This document shows positions 12,165-21,732 of a stretch of DNA of 64,000 nucleotides, in pieces. Source of the DNA: Heterohyrax brucei. Taxonomy: Eukaryota > Chordata > Mammalia > Hyracoidea > Procaviidae. Both the position numbers and the translations under genes were made by a program. The stretch's first letter is position 1. The number at the start of each line of letters is the position of its first letter. Below the pieces are notes generated by a model that searched no databases, was not told where the DNA came from, and was given only the letters and a program-made list of their open reading frames with translations. The stretch lies in assembly GCA_028571685.1 (NCBI GenBank), contig CM053162.1:70482351-70546350 (forward strand). The letters are read 5' to 3'.

Positions 12165-12896
12165 TTATGCATTTCTAGGTATATTTGGTACTCTATTTAT
12201 GCCATATATTAGGGCTTCTAGTGCTGTCCCTGTTTTTCCTTCCATGATATTTGTAGTTTTAGGCTTAATATTTAGGTCTTTGATTAACTTTGAGGTAGGT
12301 TTTGTGTGTAGTGTGTAGTATGTGTCTTGTTTTGTTTCTCTGCAAAAGTTTCCTAGCACTATTTATTTATGAGACTTTCTCTTCCCCACGTAGTAGACTT
12401 CAACTCTTTGTCAGAGACCAGATGTACACAGGTTGCAGGATTTACTTCTAGGTTCTGAGGTCTATTCTGTTGGCCCGCACATCTGTCATGATGCCAATAC
12501 CAGGCTGTTTTGACTCTCACTGTTGTACAGTGGAGCCTGCTGGCCAGGTGGTTAACAACTTGTCTGCTAACCAAAAGATCAGCAGTTTGAATCTACCAGC
12601 TGCTTCTTGGAAACCCTACAGGGCAGTGCTGTTGTGTTCTATAGAGCTGCTATGATGGCAAAGGGTTGCTGAATAGTAGGTTCTGAGACGGGGAGTGTGC
12701 GGCCTCCTACTTTGCTCTTCTTCTTCAGTAATGCACTGGTCATCCAGGGCCGCTTTGCCTTCCGCATAGAGTTGATGATTAGTTTTTCCATCTCACTGAA
12801 GAATGTTGTTCGAATTTGGATTGAGATTACATTATATTTGTAGATTGCTTTATATAGTATTGATTTACATGATGCTGTCTTCCTATCAGTGAGCAC
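12165..12896 (-). pseudogene. L1 ORF2 C-terminal half, broken
   Basis: Three minus-strand frames translate to adjoining ORF2 pieces: 12896-12639 (EMEKLIINSMRKAKRPW and KKKSKVGG), 12574-12359 (KTAWYWHHDR and WGRESLINK) and 12359-12165. An AfroSINE (12532-12665) and frameshifts separate them. The reverse transcriptase core is not present in this copy. Confidence 0.8.
12532..12665 (+). repeat. AfroSINE inside L1 ORF2
   Basis: The head (ggagcctgctggccagg) and box B (cagcagtttgaatctacc) are clear. The 3-prime block is cut short after 'gctgctatgatggcaaaggg'. It splits the ORF2 remnant of the surrounding L1. Confidence 0.85.
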
Positions 12897-13067
12897 GGTA
12901 TTTTCTTTCTGTTTCTGTAGGTCTCTTTTGATTTCTTGTAGTAGTGTTTTAGTTTTCTATTTAAGTCTTTGGTGTCACTGGTTATATTTGTTCCTAAGTG
13001 TTTTATCTTTTTGAGAGTTACTGTAAATCATATTGTTTTCCTGATATGTTCAATGTTCTTTGAAATA

Positions 13068-13130
13068 CCAGAGTTCAAAGACAGCAGTTCTTCTTTCTTC
13101 CTTATTGATCATCCAGCATTCAAGTAATTG
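13068..13130 (-). mobile_element. RTE LINE internal fragment
   Basis: A stretch starting 'agttcaaagacagcagttc' and followed by 'ttccttattgatc' matches the minus-strand RTE segment at 26380-26440 (aattcaaagacatcaattt, then 'tgttccttattcagcttcc'). It is very short and non-coding. Confidence 0.5.
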
Positions 13131-13179
13131 AGCTTCCAAACTTGGACACTTTTGAAATGAAAGACAAAAGTAAATAAAG

Positions 13180-13378
13180 AAAACAGTGTCATTGGGTCGA
13201 TTTCAACTCACAGTGGCATTACAGGACAAAACAGAACTGCCCTACAGGGTTTGTGAGGCTGTGATCTTTACAGAAGAAGATTGCCCCTCTGGTCTCCAGC
13301 AGAGCAACTAGTGGGAGTGGATCACTGGCTTTTAGGTCAGCAGCTGAGTGCTTCCCCACTGTAACACCAGGAGTCTTT
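13180..13378 (-). repeat. AfroSINE, long variant
   Basis: Reverse-orientation copy (aacagtgtcattgggtcg ... 'gtaacaccaggagtc') with the extra middle segment containing 'atctttacagaagaagattg'. Confidence 0.88.
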
Positions 13379-13636
13379 GGAAACAAAAGGGAGCCCTCTG
13401 ATAGTCACCCAGGGCCAGAAGCACACACCGAGCCCATCTGGGGAAAACTGAGATGTCGACCGTATTATTTCTCTTAAGCATCTGCCACTCACAAACAGCC
13501 CTTGTTCTTTGAATCTATGGATAAGTGGCAAAATCTATCTGTGACTTTCTCTTCTCTCACACACCAAAAATGTGGACATTCTCGTTTGTGACCCAATGTC
13601 AAGCACTATTCTTTTAAATCACCTCCACCATGACAT

Positions 13637-13790
13637 GGAAATCCTGGTGGTGTGGTAATTAAGGGCTATGGCTGTTCACAGAAAGATTGGCAGCTGGAAG
13701 CCACCCTGTGCTTCTTGGAAACTGTGGGGCAGTTCCTGTCTGTCCTGTATGGTCTCTATGAGTTGAAATTGACTAAATGGTAGTGGGTCT
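13637..13790 (+). repeat. AfroSINE, full length
   Basis: Head 'gaaatcctggtggtgtgg', body 'ctgtcctgtatggtctc' and 3-prime end 'ctaaatggtagtgggtctgg'. It runs directly into a GT microsatellite, which may have grown from the SINE tail. Confidence 0.9.
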
Positions 13791-13819
13791 GGTGTGTGTG
13801 TTTGTGTGTGTGTGTGTGC
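13791..13819. repeat. (GT)n microsatellite
   Basis: About 29 bp of nearly pure GT, with one TTT interruption, at the 3-prime tail of the SINE. It is likely variable in length between individuals. Confidence 0.9.
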
Positions 13820-13999
13820 ACGAGCACACTCCATCCACGTCCGTGCTGATATGACCTCAGTAATATAATAAAGAAAATCCCATTCCCAAATGAGATTGCA
13901 CCCACAGAAACAGACGGTTGGGCACTCAACAGATATTTTAGGGGGAAACAACTCAGTCGGTGACATCATCCTTGCCAACACATGATATTATTAGCTATC

Positions 14000-14910
14000 G
14001 TAATTTTGTCACTCAGGTATTCGAAATGGTACCTTGTGATTTGAAATTGCATTTCCTGAGCACTAGAGATTTTCAGCATCTTTTCATGTATTATTATGAC
14101 TCGAGTATTTCTCCCTGCGTGGATTGTCTATTCATACCCTTTGCCCCTTTTTACTGCTGGGTTGTTTTGTTCTTGCTGATTTGTGGTGATTCTTTACAAA
14201 TTCTGCACACAACCCTGTGTTGGTCATATACTTGGTAAATCTCTTGGTCTGTGGCTTTAATTATAATTTTCTTGGCAGTGTCTTGTTGAACACCAATTTT
14301 TATTCTAGCAGAATTGAATTTATCAGTCTTTCCAACTATTTTTTTTCTGTGTGTGTCTTACATAAGAAATTCTATCCTACCCTGAAATCAAAAAGTCATT
14401 CTCCTATATTTTCTTCTAAAAGTTAAAAACAAACAAACAAACAAAAAATACACTTTGTTCTGTTTCATACTTAAGTATTTATCCCTCCTGGAATTGATTT
14501 TTATTGATGAAGTGAATTAGGGATCTAATTTCACTTTTCCCCAAACCAAGCCTGTTACTGTTGAGTTGACCCTGACTCATAGTGACCCTGTGTACAGAGC
14601 AGAATTGCCACATAGAGCTTCAAGGGACACCTGGTAGATTTGAACTGCTGACCTCTTGATGAGCAGGTGGAGCTCTACATGACCAGGGTTTCCATTTGGG
14701 ATAACAGATTACCGCATTATCATTTATCGGAACAGTCCATTCCCTTTCCCATTGCTCTGCAGGACCGTCTCTGTATCACATCAGTTCTTTCTCACACCGT
14801 CTACTTCATTCTTTTGAGCTCTTTGTTCATTCCTGGACCCTTACAACAAGTAACTCACACAGATTTATAAGAAGTTTTGAGATATGGTATATTGACTTTC
14901 TTGTTTTTTT
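14000..14910 (-). mobile_element. old L1 ORF2 remnant
   Basis: The plus strand carries antisense L1 ORF2 landmarks in order: 'gattttcagcatcttttc', 'catgtattattatgactc', 'acaaattctgcacacaacc', 'ttttcttctaaaag' and 'ggaattgatttttattgatg'. A SINE (14540-14692) interrupts it. It is highly diverged, with no useful open frame. Confidence 0.75.
14540..14692 (-). repeat. AfroSINE inside old L1
   Basis: Reverse-orientation copy from 'cccaaaccaagcctgttac' to 'accagggtttccat'. The L1 sequence continues on both sides. Confidence 0.9.
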
Positions 14911-15431
14911 TCTTCAAAACTATCTCTGCAGTTCTCGGTCCTGTGCTCTGGTTTATGCAGAGCAGTGAGAGTAGCTAAGGGAGTGACAGGACTTTTGTCA
15001 GTTTGTCTAAGTTGGAGATGTCTACTCTTCTCCCAGGAAACTTCACACACTGCTCATGACACGTGACACATGACATTTAGTATCTAGACCAAGTGAGGAG
15101 GCTGACGTCAATTCATATGTTAGATATTTATAAAGGTTAATTGTCTTCCTAAATAGTATGGAAAGCAGTTCTGTTATTTCTTTTTCACACTTTGATGGAT
15201 ACTTCCATGTTTTCTGAGTGTGAAACCCCATTTTAAAGACCTCTTACCCTAGTTCAATCAGTTGCTTTTAAAACAATGGATTCCCTGCACCACAAGAAGA
15301 GTAAGTAACCCAGAATTTACGGAGGCCAAACCTCAACGTGTGTATGTTTAACAAAGACCCTTCACAATTCTGTTGTGTCACCAGGTTTGGGGGCCATTCT
15401 ACTAGGTTGTTTAGCTTCTCTAAGACTAGAC

Positions 15432-15642
15432 AACACAACAACAATCATTTGCCGTGGAGTTGATTTCTATTCACGGCGACTGCATGTGTCAGAGCACAGC
15501 TGTACTTTGCAGGTTTTCAATGGTTGGTTTTTTCAGACATAGATGACCATACCTGTCTTCTGAGGCAGCTCTGGGTGAACTTGAACTGCTGACTTTTGAT
15601 TAGCAGGTTAGCAGCTGAGCATGTTAAGAGGGACTCCTACCT
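15432..15642 (-). repeat. AfroSINE, long variant with RTE-type tail
   Basis: It begins 'caacacaacaacaatc', the reverse of an AACAACA-type tail, and then 'gccgtggagttgatttc'. The head end reads 'ttagcagctgagcatg'. It combines the SINE body with the RTE style of terminus. Confidence 0.85.
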
Positions 15643-15834
15643 GACCACAGTGATTCGTTATTATAGGAAAGACAGAAGTTTCCCTGGTTCGTAGGTGACA
15701 CTCACGCTTCTCCATCCCACACCAACCACTCTGCTCTTGCTGATTCCCTATGGCCCTCCAGCCAAGTCCTGGCTGTCTGTTATTCTGTAGCCTGGTAGCT
15801 GAGAGTGTTTTTTAATTTTTTATTGGCCAAGGCA

Positions 15835-16035
15835 AATCTAAAGAAGAATAATGTTTTGTGACATTTAGAAGACACATAAAAGTGCAGAACAGAGCCACTT
15901 CCATTGGTTTGCTTACTGTCGATCGTTGTTTTCTTGCTACAGTGGCTGAGCTGAGAGGTGGCAACACTGCACAGGTTCCAAAGGCTAAGACAGCCACTGT
16001 CCGGATCTTTACAGAAATGGTTCCAACCCTTTGTC
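15835..16035. mobile_element. non-autonomous hAT DNA transposon fragment
   Basis: Landmarks in order are 'gaagaataatgttttgtgac', 'cagagccacttccattgg', 'gctacagtggctgagctgag' and 'tctttacagaaatggttcc'. They align with the widespread mammalian hAT family whose consensus ends in 'ctttacagaaaaagtttgc'. It is a decayed copy without transposase. The 147-codon frame at 15858-16301 overlaps it and I treat that as chance. Confidence 0.6.
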
Positions 16036-16526
16036 TACAGGGCTGTCAGCAATGTTATTGGCCACTGTGTATGGAATGGTACTGTCCTAGGGTAAAATTG
16101 CCACAAATTTACAGTAAAGCAAAAAAAGTTTTATCCAGCAAATGTTTCAAGAGGCAAAAAGTGGCAGATGGACAAGTTTGCTGCTGGAGCGGTATCTGCC
16201 TGAGTCAGAGGAAATTACAGCATCATCAGAATATATTAACATCACAAATGGGAAAATCACCGAAAGCTTCACCTTTTCACAGACTGGCTGAGAACTGCTA
16301 AGTCACGGTGATTCTATGTCTTGAGTCACGTCTTCGTCGTCACTGGTGCAGGTTTCAACAGCAACAGTCAGGAGGGTCTTCGTTGGTCCAACAAGCCTTC
16401 CTGTTTACTAAATGCTAACAGGCAAAAGTAAGAGTGCAAAGCCTGCAGGTCTTTTGTGCTCCTTTTGATTAGTTTACGTGAAAGATTCCCCAAAGACATT
16501 GCCCAAGATTGTCCTATACATTGGCT

Positions 16527-17150
16527 TTATGGAAACCCTGGTGGTGTAGTGGTTAAGAGCTATGGTTGTTGTCTTAGTCCGCTAGTGCTGCTTTAACAGA
16601 AATACCACAAGTGGATTGCTTTAAAAATAAAAATAAAAAATAAAATTTCGTCACAATGTGGTAGTGTAGAAGTCCAAACTCATGGTGTCAGCCCCAGGGC
16701 AAGTCCACTCTGCTTGCTCTGGAGAAAGGTCCTTCTTGTCAGGCTTCCTCTGGCCTGGGAGCTTCTGAGACACAGGGCTCCCAGATGCACCCAGTGCCCA
16801 GCACTGCTTCTCGGTGGTTTGAGGTCCCCAGATCTCCCTGCTAGCTTCATTCCTTTGTCTCAGGAGAGCACCTCAAGGCACAGTGCGGTCTTACCCTCCG
16901 AGTCCGGCCCCAGCACCACGGCTGCCCCTCCTCCCTCATTAACATCACAGAGGCAGGAGCCACAACCGGGAAGAACGTCACACAGTACCTGGAATCAGCC
17001 TGGCCAAACCACCACACACGTTTCTGGGGAAACAAAATTCAATCCATGACAGCTATTAACAAAAAAGGTCATCACCTGGAATCCACCAGGCATTCCTCAG
17101 AAACTATGGGGCAGTTGTCATCTGGTCTATAGAGTTGCTATGAGTCTTCT
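16527..17150 (+). repeat. AfroSINE split by an LTR
   Basis: The SINE head (ggaaaccctggtggtgtag, 16527-16569) breaks off after 'gagctatggttgt'. It resumes at 17052 with 'gctattaacaaaaaaggtc', box B and the body to 17150. The intervening 482 bp are a complete LTR. GTTGT before and GCTAT after both derive from the SINE word GCTGC, which fits a decayed 5-bp target duplication. Confidence 0.9.
16570..17051 (-). mobile_element. solo LTR, MaLR/ERVL-type, inserted in a SINE
   Basis: The plus strand reads TGTCTTAGTCCGCTAGTGC to 'aattcaatccatgaca', so on the minus strand the LTR runs TGTCATGG...ACTAAGACA. It is colinear with the copies at 19213-19697 and 40504-40955: 'cacaagtggattgc', 'aagtccaaactcatgg', 'cactgcttctcgg', 'ctcaaggcacagtgc' and 'catcacagaggcagg'. 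No internal region is present. Confidence 0.85.
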
Positions 17151-17589
17151 GACTCAAAGGAAGGGATATTGTCTTTATACCTCAGGGCCTGGTTGATGTG
17201 TCCTTGTAAGTCCAGCTCTAGTTAGCTCATGCTGTTTATGCCCAAGGCCAGGGAATAATGATTCAGATTCTATCTCCTAAATCAATACTTTCACAGAAAC
17301 TTATAGTCTGAGCAATGAGCTCTGTCCCTTGAATCTTTCTGCCCCTTTCTTCTCTAGTTCTCCAAGGAGGCTCCTGGGGCTCTGAGGGCTTGAGGTCGGA
17401 TCTACTACAGTACCAAGCATACCTAACCTCTCCTGCTCCAACTTCAACAAACTTGATTAAAATGTATCACATTCCTCAACAAAACAATTTGCTTTCCACT
17501 ATAAGAGCTGAGTTGGAGTACAATTTGCTTATTGACAGAACATTACATGCTGTAAATATTGAGATTAAAAGTGTATTACTTAGAGAGGT

Positions 17590-17745
17590 ATCCTAGTTTA
17601 CAGGCCAAGGGTCAAGGACTTAAAACCAGACCCTGAAGTTCAAATCCTGGCTCTGCCACTTACTAGCAGAATGACCTTGGTCAAATTACTTAGCTATTCT
17701 GCGCCTCCGTTTCCCCAACTGTAGCATGGAGATGGTACTACTAGT
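17590..17745 (+). repeat. MIR SINE
   Basis: The core 'gttcaaatcctggctctgcc', 'acttactagcagaatgacc' and 'cgcctccgtttccccaac' are the well-known MIR landmarks. It is an ancient tRNA-derived SINE, not active. Confidence 0.92.
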
Positions 17746-17856
17746 GGCAGAAGGATGTTGGGGAGCCAGTGAGTTAGTATGAGAGAAGCTCTCAGAACAG
17801 AGCCTGGGGAAGAGCAAGTAGTATATGGGTATTTCAAGTTGGATGATGAATAAGGA

Positions 17857-18240
17857 AGACCAAAGGAGAATTGATGCCTTTGAGCTGTAGCATTGGTGAA
17901 GAGTATTGTATATACCATGGACTGCCAAAAGAATGAACAAATCTGTCCTGAAGACTGTGCAAACACAATGCTCCTTGGAAGCAAGGATGACAAGACCACA
18001 TTTCATATTCTTAGGCTATATTATCAGGAGAGATTAGTCTCTGGAGGAAGACATCATGCTTGGTAAAGTAGAGGGTTGGGGAAAAAGAGGAAGACTCTCA
18101 AGGACATGGATGGACACAGAGGCTACAAGAGGCTCAAGCATTAAAAATGTGAGGCTGGCACAGGGCCAGCGGTTGTTTGTTCTGTTGTATAGAGTCACTG
18201 TGAGCTGGAGTTGACTCCGCAGCACCTAACAACAACATAT
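17857..18240 (+). mobile_element. RTE LINE 3-prime end
   Basis: It begins within the ORF C-terminus (aaaggagaattgatgcctt) and passes through 'gagggttggggaaaaagagg'. It ends 'gagctggagttgactccgc', then 'agcacctaacaacaacata'. It is colinear with 5486-5836 and 34690-35172, and the coding frame is broken. Confidence 0.85.
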
Positions 18241-18249
18241 AGGTGTTTG

Positions 18250-18437
18250 GTGCCCTGGTAGTGCAGTGGCTAAAGCACTCAGCTGCTGGCCGAAAGCTCA
18301 GCAGTTCACACCCACTAGGCGTTCCTCAGGAGAAAGGTGTGGTGGTCTGCTTCCGTAAAGATTTACAGCCTTGGAGATGGAAAAGTTCTGCTCTGTCCTA
18401 TAGGGTCTCTACGAGTTGGAATCAACTCAATAGTTTT
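18250..18437 (+). repeat. AfroSINE, long variant
   Basis: The head 'tgccctggtagtgcagtgg' is followed by the extra middle segment 'gtggtctgcttccgtaaag', the body and an end reading 'ggaatcaactcaatag' plus a T run. Confidence 0.92.
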
Positions 18438-18589
18438 TTTTAATATGCATTTACTAATATTGTTGCTTTTATTTTGTAGCTGTCATATTTTAGAGCCCAG
18501 AAACTTTTTTTTTGGCTTTCAAACACTTGTTTCTCAGCCCTGTAAAAGCCCAGTAGGCCCCACACACTCTGTCTACGGTATCTAATGGC

Positions 18590-19212
18590 TTAGATCAGCA
18601 CTGCCCCAGCTTTCGTACTGCTCAGAGTGTGGTTTTTCCTTGGGTTTATTTTTCATGGGGCTCAGTGTTTATCCTTGATCAGAGAAGCAACAATTAGAGG
18701 GCTGAAATTAGGGTTAAGGTCTTTAGGGGAATGGACTAGGCAAGTTAACAGTCCTGCTTGTACTCAAGTGTTGGTTCTGGGCTCCGTGAAGTCGGCTTCC
18801 TTTAGCAGGAGACCACAGCAAAGTAGTCAGATGCTGGTCGTGACGCAGAAAAGAAGCTGCATTTGCTTGTGTCCCTCTGTGTATTGGATGTGGTGTGTGG
18901 GGTTCAGCATTCTGGATTCTGTCAAAATGCTCTCTCAAAATATTTACTAACGGGACGTATTCTGTACAAAATAATACCATTGACCACCTCCACCTTATAA
19001 TGTAGGCATCCTCAGTATCTCTTGAACTGGGACTTCTTAAGGTGGAGACCTGGATCTTTCACTCCATGTGCTGCCCCCAGACTAGGCTAGTGCTTTACAC
19101 CCTTCTGTGACCCAGAGTCTGAACCAAAGAGAACTCTGTCAGGTGTCTAAGACTTTAGTATCTGTTTATACTCTCCTCCACTTTTCTGTCTGCTACATCA
19201 CCCCTCACTCCA
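18590..19212. other. intergenic DNA, no gene seen
   Basis: No recognised repeat. The plus and minus frames of 107 and 85 codons here overlap each other and carry no known motif. Confidence 0.5.
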
Positions 19213-19697
19213 GTGTCTTAGTCATAACAGAAATACCAGATGTGAATGGCTTTAACAAAGATAAATTTGTTCTGTCACAATCCAGTAGACTACAGGTCCA
19301 AATTCAGGGCAGCAGCTCCAAGGGAAGTCTTTCTCTGTTGGGCCTAGAAGAAGGTCCTTGTCCTCAATCTTCCCCTGGACTGGAAGCTGTTGTGGCACAG
19401 GGACACCAGGTGGTTTTGAAAGGATGCACTCTGCTCCAGGCACTGCTTCTTGGCGATATGAGGTCTCCAACTCTCTGCTTGTTTCCCTTTCCTTTACATC
19501 CCAAGAGATTGCCTCAAGGCACAATACGGTCTGACACACGGAATCCTGACCCACCTGCTCAGCTGCTGCCCATTCTCCCTTGCTAGCACCATCGGGGCAG
19601 GGTTTACAACATAGGAACATCATACAATGCCAGGGATTATGGGCTAGCCAAATCACTACACACATTTTTAGGGGATATGATTTAATCCACCATGCCC
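19213..19697 (-). mobile_element. solo LTR, MaLR/ERVL-type
   Basis: The plus strand starts TGTCTTAGTCATAACAG and ends 'atttaatccaccatg'. It is colinear with 16570-17051 ('cctcaaggcacaatacgg', 'actacacacatttttagg'). The 194-codon minus frame (19836-19252) and the 159-codon plus frame run through it in opposite directions. They reflect LTR composition, not genes. Confidence 0.85.
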
Positions 19698-20430
19698 AGT
19701 TAGCACGGTTTTCTGTTAAGCCACTTTTCAAGTTCTTGTTCTCATTTTTCTCCCTATTATTATGAACATTACTTGTGTAACCAACATTATCTTTGTAAGC
19801 AAGTAAGAGATTTCTCTCCACTGAGCATACACACAACTGCTGCCCACACTTAGAAGGGGGAAAAAGGTATTTTGTACATTACGTGTTGAAAAGGAAAATA
19901 ATTTCTTTTTTTGTTTTTTTTTTGGTGAGGAAAAATGGCCTAATACAATCCCTTTGCCAGAAGACATTGTCAACAAGTCCCTGCTTCTTGTCTGATTTTT
20001 TTTGTCCTTTGTCCAAAGCACACAGGTGGATGTTGCTGTGAGCACCGCCCCACGCCAGCTCCTTCCCACCCACCGGTAATGACATGACAAAAACGCCACC
20101 AGACTGCTGTCACTATTTGAGTTGTGATGCGGCACAACTGAGGCAGAGGTGGCAGGCAGGGCCGCAGTGCCCTGAACTTGCCTACTAACGGGAGCAATCG
20201 ATGCCAAAGCCAGCTGGATGGCAGCGCCCTCGGGTGCGCACCAGGTCCTCCTGCAGCCTGAGGACTTGGGCAGCTCCCCGAGGCCGAGCGGTCCGGGAGG
20301 TCCCCTCTAGGAGGACAGCCGCAGCCGCGCCACAGCTCGTCCTCAGCACCTGCTCCCCGCGACCTTTATTCTTGCTAAGCAGGCGTTGGACAGGCCAGTG
20401 GAATCGCTTGTTCATGGGCAGAGACATAAG
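19698..20430. other. intergenic DNA with a CpG-rich patch (about 20195-20375)
   Basis: About fifteen CpG dinucleotides fall in roughly 180 bp, in words such as 'gccgagcggtccggg' and 'cagccgcagccgcgccac'. The rest of the window has very few. No TATA box, splice site or conserved open frame could be tied to it. It could be an unmethylated or recent GC-rich insert, or a remnant regulatory patch. Confidence 0.45.
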
Positions 20431-20633
20431 AACAAAAACCCACTGCCGCCGAGTCCATCGCGACTCGTGGGGACCCCATGGGACAGAGTAGAGCTGCCAC
20501 TAGGGTTTCCAGGACTGTCCGTCTTTACAGAAGCAGGCTGCCCCGCCTTTCTCCTGAGGAGTGGCTGAGGGACAGGACCACCAAGCTTTTTGTTATCAGC
20601 TGAGCGCTTTAACTATGGTATCACCAGAGCCCC
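20431..20633 (-). repeat. AfroSINE, long variant, CpG-retaining
   Basis: Reverse-orientation copy from 'aaaacccactgccgccgag' to 'tatcaccagagcccc'. It keeps more CpG sites than most copies, suggesting it is younger or lies in a less methylated patch. Confidence 0.9.
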
Positions 20634-20979
20634 TTATGTAGGGACTTCTTTCCCTAGCTCAGAAATGGAACAGAGAGGTGCAGAAGAAGTGATGCTGGAG
20701 AGCTGAGCTGCCTACACTGGGAATGAGCCTTTTAAGGTAAAGGTTTAGTCTTTGTGCTGAGTCAGAGGTCACATCTTAAAAGCCTGCAGGGGACATCACC
20801 TCTGGGAGGAAGTGAATGAAGCAGCTGAGTGGGGACGGGAGAGAATCTGACACTTTCAAAAGGGGTACCCACAATTCTACTCAGCCAATGTGCAGATGAT
20901 TTTTTTTTTCAAATAAATCTGTAGATGTACATTTTAAACATTGGAAATTAATTAAAACAACCACCCCTCAGTTTAGGAT

Positions 20980-21145
20980 GGAGCCTTGGTGGAGTAGCGG
21001 TGAAGAGCCTGGCTGCTCACCAACAGGTCGGCAGCTTGAATCCATCAGCCATCCCTCGGCCATCCCGTGGGGCAGGTGTGCTCTGTCCTCTAGGCTCACC
21101 GTGAGTCAGCGTCGACCTGACAGCGCTGGGCTCGTTAGGTTACCT
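20980..21145 (+). repeat. AfroSINE, full length
   Basis: Head 'gagccttggtggagtagcgg', box B 'ggcagcttgaatccatcag' and end 'agtcagcgtcgacctgacag'. Confidence 0.92.
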
Positions 21146-21359
21146 GATGGTACAAGTCAATAACATATAAATAGACGAGTGACAAGGAGCTTGGTAGAAC
21201 TTGACTCTGTTTTGTCTCTGGGGTTACCATCTAGCTGGTTAGTTTCCTTGCAGGTGGATTTTCAGCATGGTGAGAACTGAGGGCTGGTCTGAGCTCCTGG
21301 TCTGGCAGAAAACACTTGAGTTTCTCCCCAGTGTCTCCTGCCCGACCCAGAGGGAAACG

Positions 21360-21505
21360 CTCGCCAAGGGACTCACACGACAGCTGCAAGAATGAACTCA
21401 GACTTGCCAGAGACCGTGAGGATGGCGGAGGTCCAGGCAGTGTTCTGCTCGGTCATACATGGGTCACCATGACTTGGTACCAAACGGATGACAACTGAAA
21501 ATTAT
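21360..21505 (+). mobile_element. RTE LINE 3-prime tail fragment
   Basis: The words 'tgcaagaatgaactcagac', 'ggcagtgttctgctcgg' and 'gtcaccatgacttggtacc' align with the last about 140 bp of RTE. It ends without the full AACAACA tail. Confidence 0.6.
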
Positions 21506-21587
21506 TTACAACCTACAGAAAACAGCCCAATTACGATGGAACCTTTTTTTGTCTCATTGTGGACCAATGGTTATGCACACATTATCA

Positions 21588-21646
21588 AACCAAACCAAGC
21601 CCACTGCTAGCAAGTTGATTCCAACTCACAGCGGCCCTACAGGATT
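21588..21646 (-). repeat. AfroSINE 3-prime fragment
   Basis: Only the terminal block is present, reversed: 'aaaccaaaccaagcccactg' and then 'ctcacagcggccctacagg'. It is a 5-prime truncated insert. Confidence 0.85.
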
Positions 21647-21732
21647 AGTTGATGGCCCCTCTTGGGCCTGGTAAACTCTGTTAATCTAAACAGTTTGGAC
21701 TTTATTAAAAGAACAAAGGAAAATCACTGATT

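Larger units (their letters stand above)
9991..13062 (-). mobile_element. L1 LINE, 5-prime truncated, carrying two SINEs
   Basis: The 3-prime UTR starts at about 9991 (ttttattgagattgaggtg), is about 1.4 kb long and resembles that of the copy at 21733-23225 rather than that of its left neighbour. ORF2 remnants follow from about 11.6 kb. AfroSINEs are inserted at 11029-11192 and 12532-12665. The copy stops near 13060 at nearly the same ORF2 position reached by 'gttattgtaaatggtattg' in the previous L1, and is older and more decayed. Confidence 0.82.

Noticed and set aside
15858-16301. 147-codon plus-strand open frame as a possible gene
   Set aside because: The first part matches a non-autonomous hAT element and the rest shows no family resemblance.
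19252-19836. 194-codon minus-strand open frame
   Set aside because: It runs through a solo LTR that is colinear with other LTR copies, it overlaps a 159-codon plus frame, and it has no known motif.
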